From an uncultured Oscillospiraceae bacterium (GTDB lineage Bacteria; Bacillota; Clostridia; Oscillospirales; Oscillospiraceae): 64,000 bases of DNA. The translations under genes and the position numbers were made by a program. This document shows positions 59,954 to 64,000 of the stretch, in pieces; the stretch's first letter is position 1, and every line of letters begins with the position of its first letter. The notes beneath the pieces were generated by a model. That model saw only the letters and a program-made list of their open reading frames with translations, was not told the origin of the DNA and made no database searches. The stretch spans positions 1-64,000 of the forward strand of contig CAKUAS010000005.1 of assembly GCA_934636655.1 (NCBI GenBank), written 5' to 3'.

Positions 59954-62161
59954 GTGAGAGTTTTACATCTTATCTCCGGCGGAGACTCGGGCGGCGCGAA
60001 AACGCATGTGCTTTCGCTTCTGAGCAGCCTTAACGAGCATATCCGCGCAGACCTGGTCTGCTATAAGGAGGCGGAGTTTTCAAAGGAAGCGCGCGAAATG
60101 GGCATTCCGACTCGGGTTTTTGAAGGCGGCTTCGATATAGGCTTAAAAAAAACGCGCGAACTCATAGAAAACGGCAATTATGACATAGTCCACTGTCACG
60201 GCAGCCGTGCGAATCTGACGGGTGCACTGCTCAAAAAGCACTTTGACATTCCATTTATAAGCACCGTTCACAGCGATTATAAGCTCGATTACCTCGGCCG
60301 CCCGATGGCGGCCATGACCTACGGGCAGCTCAACAAAATGGCGCTGCGCCATATGGATTACCGCGTCTGCGTTTCCGATCAGATGCGCGAGACGCTTATA
60401 GAGCGCGGCTTTGAGCCGAATAAGCTTTTCCCGATCTATAACGGAGTTGATTTCTCCCGGCCGAAGCCGGAGATCACACGGCGCGAGTGGTTCGGCAAGA
60501 TCGGCTGCGATTTTCCCGAGGACAGCATCGTCGTCGGCATAGCGGCGCGCTTTGATGCCGTGAAAGATGTCGCCACGACCGTGCGCGGCTTTGCCGGAGC
60601 GGCAAGGGAAAACGACCGTCTGCGCCTTCTCATCGCCGGCGACGGCAGAGAGCGTGAAATGCTCGAGTCGCTGTGCGAGGAACTCGGGGTGCGCGATAAG
60701 GTCTTTTTCGCCGGTTGGATAAACGACGGCATGGACGGCTACTACGCGAGCGTCGACATAAACGCGATAAGCTCGCTGTCGGAGACCTTCCCCTACGCCG
60801 TAACCGAGGCTGCGCGCGCCGGAATACCGACGGTCGCATCCCGCGTCGGCGGACTGCCGAAGCTCATAATAAACGGCGAAACAGGCATGCTGTTTAATCC
60901 TCAGGATCACGAGACGATGACAAGATGCATCCTCGCCCTTGCGAATGACGAGCAGCTGCGAAAAAGACTCGGACAGGCCGTTTACGATAAGGCAAAACGC
61001 GAGTTTTCGACCGAAAGCACCTGCCGGAGGCAGTTAAAAATATATAAAACCGTTATTGAGAGATATAGAAAGCCCCGGTGCGGCGCGGTCATATGCGGCG
61101 CTTACGGCCACGGCAACGCGGGCGATGAGGCGCTGCTTACGGCAATTGCAGGGCAGCTGCGGTCGATAGACCCCGATATGCGCATCGTCGTCGTGTCGAA
61201 AAACGCGCGGCACACCAAGCGCACGCACGGCCTGAGCGCGATACGGCGTTGGCAGATATTGAAGCTGCGGCGAGAACTGAAGCGCTCAAAGCTGTTTATA
61301 AGCGGCGGAGGCAGCCTTATTCAGGACGTCACCAGCCGGCGCAGTCTGTGGTTTTACCTGCACACGATATCGCTTGCAAAAAAATGCGGCTGCAGGGTGC
61401 AGATGTACGGCTGCGGCATGGGACCGCTCAATTACGACTACGACAGAAAACGCGCCGCGGCGACGATCAACCGCTGCGTCGACGCGATAACCCTGCGTGA
61501 TCCCCTGAGCCTTGAATTCACGCGAGAGATCGGCGTGACGGTGCAGGAGGTGCTCGTCACGGGCGATCCGGTGCTCAATCTGCGCGGCAGGAGCGACGCA
61601 GATGCGAAATCTTTCCTGCGCAGCCACGGTATCGACCCCGACGAAAAATATGTCTGTCTCGGCCTGCGAAACTGGCCGGGCTTTGCCGAAAAAAGCGGCG
61701 AGATACGCGCCGCTCTGCAATATTGCTATGATAAGCACGGGCTCACGCCGCTGTTCATGCCGATGAACTATGACCGCGACGCGGCCATAACAGAGCCCAT
61801 TACGCGCGGCATGAGCGCTCCTTTCAAGGTCATGCCTAAAACCGAGGATGCGGAGCTTGAAATAGCCATCGTGCGGCAGACAAAGCTCTGCGTTGCGATG
61901 CGCCTGCACAGTCTGCTGTATGCCGCCTGCGGAGAGGTGCCGTCGGTCGGCCTGAGCTACGATCCCAAGGTCACGGGCTGCGCGCAGTATCTCGGCATAT
62001 CCTGCATAGAATTTGACGAGGTCACGGCACAGAGCCTTATAGAGACTATCGACACTGCGCTGTCCGAATCCGGTACGGATGAGCTCGGCCGGCGCTTTGA
62101 GTATATCAAAAATGCCGAAAAGATGAATATCGAGACCGCACGGCGGCTTCTCGGCGAATAA
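59954..62161 (+). CDS. Bifunctional GT4 glycosyltransferase / CsaB polysaccharide pyruvyl transferase
   Basis: 735 aa. Residues about 1-370 are a GT-B (GT4) glycosyltransferase: SGGDSGGAKTHVL start, HCHGSRA, AARFDAVKDVATTV, and the donor-site SLSETFPYAVTEA. After about 375 begins a CsaB-type pyruvyltransferase (ICGAYGHGNAGDEALLTAI, ISGGGSLIQDVTS, YGCGMGPL, ALRLHSL-like AMRLHSLLYA). CsaB adds pyruvyl ketal to secondary wall polymer, allowing SLH-domain binding; here it is joined to the glycosyltransferase. The start is GTG 59954 with GGGGG upstream. Confidence 0.88.
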   Translation: MRVLHLISGGDSGGAKTHVLSLLSSLNEHIRADLVCYKEAEFSKEAREMGIPTRVFEGGFDIGLKKTRELIENGNYDIVHCHGSRANLTGALLKKHFDIPFISTVHSDYKLDYLGRPMAAMTYGQLNKMALRHMDYRVCVSDQMRETLIERGFEPNKLFPIYNGVDFSRPKPEITRREWFGKIGCDFPEDSIVVGIAARFDAVKDVATTVRGFAGAARENDRLRLLIAGDGREREMLESLCEELGVRDKVFFAGWINDGMDGYYASVDINAISSLSETFPYAVTEAARAGIPTVASRVGGLPKLIINGETGMLFNPQDHETMTRCILALANDEQLRKRLGQAVYDKAKREFSTESTCRRQLKIYKTVIERYRKPRCGAVICGAYGHGNAGDEALLTAIAGQLRSIDPDMRIVVVSKNARHTKRTHGLSAIRRWQILKLRRELKRSKLFISGGGSLIQDVTSRRSLWFYLHTISLAKKCGCRVQMYGCGMGPLNYDYDRKRAAATINRCVDAITLRDPLSLEFTREIGVTVQEVLVTGDPVLNLRGRSDADAKSFLRSHGIDPDEKYVCLGLRNWPGFAEKSGEIRAALQYCYDKHGLTPLFMPMNYDRDAAITEPITRGMSAPFKVMPKTEDAELEIAIVRQTKLCVAMRLHSLLYAACGEVPSVGLSYDPKVTGCAQYLGISCIEFDEVTAQSLIETIDTALSESGTDELGRRFEYIKNAEKMNIETARRLLGE

Positions 62162-62173
62162 GGGGGAAACATT

Positions 62174-62791
62174 ATGATAAGAGCGGCGGCACTCGTCTCC
62201 GGTGACGGAGCATTGCTACAGACGGTCCTCGATTCGATGTACTTCGGTGAGATCCCGAATTTCGAGTTATCCGCGGTCATATGCACGGAGTCAGACGCTT
62301 ATGCGCTGCGCCGTGCGCGCAATTCCGGTGTGGAGGCATTCGTGGTCGAGCCCTCGCTTTTCCCCACAAAGCTCAGCTACAGCATGGCCATATCAAACAA
62401 GCTGCGCGATATGGACATTGATCTCGTCATACTCACGGGGTATAATATGCCGCTGGGCGTTATATCTACGCAGTTCCGCAAGCGCATCATCGGCGTATAC
62501 CCCTCGCTGATCCCCGCCTTCGTCAATTGCGACGACGCACCCGAGCGCGCTGCGCTCGAACGCGGCTGCCGCGTCACCGGCGCAACGGCGTTTTTCGCGG
62601 ATATCGACGGCAACATCGGCCCGATCATTGCCCAGCAGGCCGTGGATATCCTCCCGAACGATACGCCCGAGAGCCTGTCGCGCCGCATCATGGAGGATGC
62701 GGAATGGAAGCTGCTCCCCAAGGCCATAATACTCTATTGTCAGAACAGGCTTGAGATCCACGGCGACAGAGTTATCATAAAAGATGAATAA
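62174..62791 (+). CDS. PurN-like formyltransferase-fold protein lacking catalytic residues
   Basis: 205 aa. It aligns with PurN (LVSGDGALLQTVLDS vs the GNGSNLQ loop; VYPSLIPAF vs NIHPSLLP; DIDGNIGPIIAQQ vs DExxDxGPI). The catalytic Asn and His of NIHPS are Gly and Tyr, and the key Asp before GP is Asn-Ile, so formyl transfer is not expected. The fold may bind a nucleotide-like ligand. It starts 12 bases after the CsaB fusion gene and likely belongs to its transcript. Confidence 0.7.
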   Translation: MIRAAALVSGDGALLQTVLDSMYFGEIPNFELSAVICTESDAYALRRARNSGVEAFVVEPSLFPTKLSYSMAISNKLRDMDIDLVILTGYNMPLGVISTQFRKRIIGVYPSLIPAFVNCDDAPERAALERGCRVTGATAFFADIDGNIGPIIAQQAVDILPNDTPESLSRRIMEDAEWKLLPKAIILYCQNRLEIHGDRVIIKDE

Positions 62792-62806
62792 ACAGGAGGG
62801 TTAACT

Positions 62807-63007
62807 ATGGAAATAACAATGAAAATAGAAGGCATGCAGTGCGGTCACTGCTCGTCGCGCGTCAAGGGTGCGCTTGAAAAGGTCGAGGGTGTTGCCTCCG
62901 CAGAGGTCAGTCACGAGACCGGTATTGCCGTTGTCAAAGGCGAAAATCTGAACGCGGCCGCATTGAAAACGGCGGTCGAAAATCAGGGCTTCGACGTAGT
63001 AGGCTGA
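62807..63007 (+). CDS. Heavy-metal-associated (CopZ-like) protein
   Basis: 66 aa HMA domain. MKIEGMQCGHCSSRVKGAL holds the metal-binding GMxCxxC motif, followed by VEGVASAEVSHETGIAVV. Ferredoxin-like fold binding Cu(I) or another soft metal. No P-type ATPase is near. AGGAGGGTTA precedes the ATG. Confidence 0.92.
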   Translation: MEITMKIEGMQCGHCSSRVKGALEKVEGVASAEVSHETGIAVVKGENLNAAALKTAVENQGFDVVG

Positions 63008-63017
63008 GGCCTGACAT

Positions 63018-63054
63018 AAAAAGAGAGTGCAGACAATGTCTGCACTCTCTTTTT
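63018..63054. terminator. Bidirectional terminator
   Basis: AAAAAGAGAGTGCAGACA / TGTCTGCACTCTCTTTTT with one loop base. It serves both the HMA gene and the convergent ECF gene and uses the same stem as the repeat-borne terminators elsewhere. Confidence 0.9.
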
Positions 63055-63074
63055 ATAAGGGTATTGAGACCTCG

Positions 63075-63584
63075 TCAAGTCGTCTCGAAATACTTGGTTT
63101 TGGAGAGGGCTAGGAACAGTGCCGTACCGGCGATGACGCCGAACGCGCCCTGGATGCAGTTCATCGGCACACCGCCGACAGCCGCCGCGCCGTAGCCGAG
63201 GATGAGCGCCTCGTACGCGAGGTAGCCGAGCACCATGAAGATCTCGCCGACCAGACCGGCGACGATCGCGCGCACGGGCAGGGATCTTATGAATTTGCAG
63301 TTGAGCAGAAGTCCGCCGAGCAGCGCCACTATGAATTTTATTGCAAATGTGCCGGGAACGAACTGGCCGTAGCCTGCGAGCAGGTCGGCAAGGCCCGAGC
63401 CGAGTCCGGCCGCCGCCGCGCCCCACCACGGGCCGAGCAGGAACGCCGAAAGCAGTACGACAGCGTCACCCGCGTGGATGTAGCCGCCGATCGGCGTCGG
63501 AATACGTATGACCATCGTCGCTACGCAGCTGAGAGCTGCAAACAGCGCCGCAAATACCAGCTTTTTGATCGTCTTGTCCTTCAT
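63075..63584 (-). CDS. ECF transporter S component
   Basis: 169 aa, six predicted helices. VIRIPTPIGGYIHAGDAVVLLSAFLLGPWWGAAAAGLGSGLADLL is the PF07155 (ECF-ribofla_trS) signature: IRIPTP...GYIHAGD. The vitamin is not determinable. ATG 63584 has AAAGGAG 9 bases upstream. The leader of about 180 nt contains an R1 copy. Confidence 0.85.
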   Translation of the reverse strand: MKDKTIKKLVFAALFAALSCVATMVIRIPTPIGGYIHAGDAVVLLSAFLLGPWWGAAAAGLGSGLADLLAGYGQFVPGTFAIKFIVALLGGLLLNCKFIRSLPVRAIVAGLVGEIFMVLGYLAYEALILGYGAAAVGGVPMNCIQGAFGVIAGTALFLALSKTKYFETT

Positions 63585-63595
63585 TATCCTTACTC

Positions 63596-63685
63596 CTTTT
63601 AATAGCGCATTCGGGCTGTGCCGATACGGAGCTTTCGGAAGCCCGGTATCGGGACTGCGGAGAAAACCGCAAAGCCCTGCGCACA
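63596..63685 (+). repeat. R1 copy in the 5' leader of the ECF gene
   Basis: TTTTAATAGCGCATTCGGGC...GTGCCGATACGG...AAGCCCGGTATCG is an R1 end. It lies within the transcribed leader, close to the Shine-Dalgarno. Confidence 0.7.
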
Positions 63686-63770
63686 TTGGAATACATCATA
63701 AACCAACGGCTGCCAAGCAGAAAAGTACTTTTAAATCCCACCAATTTCGTCGGTTAGATGTGATAATCGA

Positions 63771-63821
63771 ACTATAATACATAATGTCGGACTTGTCAAT
63801 ACCTAATATTAAATATTAGGT
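63771..63821 (-). promoter_or_regulatory. ECF gene promoter with upstream palindrome
   Basis: -35 TTGACA (63794-63799), 17 bases, -10 TATAGT (63771-63776). Just upstream of the -35 lies a 10-bp inverted repeat with a one-base centre, ACCTAATATT/AATATTAGGT (63801-63821), a likely regulator site. Confidence 0.7.
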
Positions 63822-63891
63822 GCGTTTTTGTGTGCTTCTACGCAGCCGCGTTAAAACACCTCAAAAAATCGCTCCCTATGTCGCACCGCCC

Positions 63892-64000
63892 TTAAGGGAA
63901 GGCTATTGTTATCGTTGTGCCCTTGCCGGGGACGGAGCTGACGGATATCTGCGCGTTGTGCAGTGCGGCGGCATGCTTTACGATGGAAAGGCCGAGACCC
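63892..64000 (-). CDS. Sensor histidine kinase, C-terminal fragment (cut by window edge)
   Basis: 35 residues: [15 protein letters not shown] followed by [16 protein letters not shown] and a TAA stop (63892-63894). GLGLSIVK is the G2 box of HATPase_c domains and the tail is the usual last beta strand. The rest of the gene lies beyond base 64000. Confidence 0.85.
   Translation of the reverse strand, partial: GLGLSIVKHAAALHNAQISVSSVPGKGTTITIAFP

Overview
The window looks like one contig of a moderately GC-rich, low-redundancy Clostridia genome, probably an Oscillospirales/Ruminococcaceae-type gut Firmicute. The evidence is AddAB instead of RecBCD, a YlmE-SepF-DivIVA division cluster, ECF-type vitamin transporters, YhgE/Pip proteins, and no outer-membrane genes. 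The genus cannot be fixed from the sequence alone. The window opens with the end of an rRNA operon (23S tail, 5S, terminator).

Layout. 0.2-8.3 kb: small membrane proteins, a chloramphenicol-acetyltransferase-like enzyme, two MgtC paralogues, a D,D-carboxypeptidase, an alpha/beta hydrolase, a Vat-like hexapeptide acetyltransferase and a GNAT enzyme. 8.3-10.7 kb: a His-rich COG0523 metallochaperone GTPase and a second GTPase fused to a DUF1980-like domain, behind a perfect 32-bp palindrome that is also present, less perfectly, in front of the GNAT gene. 10.7-12.6 kb: a large inverted repeat around two small AT-rich genes. 12.6-14.3 kb: Na/Pi cotransporter. 14.8-17.9 kb: methionine ABC transporter (metQNI). 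18-24.6 kb: a lipoprotein and a YhgE/Pip operon. 24.7-26.8 kb: MATE pump and MerR regulator. 26.9-34 kb: rpmE and addBA. 34.2-44.7 kb: mutS-CPBP protease-folT, miaB, mutL-miaA and hfq. 44.7-51 kb: HlyD-like adaptor, ylmE-sepF-divIVA, ileS. 51.5-52.6 kb: rpsF-ssb-rpsR. 53-64 kb: hydrolase, YeiH, PPC protein, YgiQ, phosphoesterase, histidine phosphatase-GNAT fusion, GT4-CsaB fusion, PurN-like pseudoenzyme, CopZ-like protein, ECF S component, and the tail of a histidine kinase.

The most striking locus is metQNI. A consensus promoter is followed by a 37-codon leader peptide with nine Met and four Cys codons, then an intrinsic terminator with a plausible competing antiterminator. This is the arrangement expected for methionine-dependent ribosome attenuation. 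The MetQ it controls appears circularly permuted: its second lobe is encoded first.

The intergenic regions are invaded by a mosaic of repeats. The main family (called R1 here) has roughly 55-65 bp terminal inverted repeats beginning TTTTTAGAGGCG and often encloses a bidirectional terminator hairpin. Its ends overlap stop codons, extend C-termini and abut start codons. Other families are hairpin pairs (R2: two hairpins with a covarying base pair; R3: GGGCGAGC hairpin; R4: CACCTCATCCGTC double hairpin; R5: about 120-bp paired arms; R6: AGCTATAGCTAT-type stretches).
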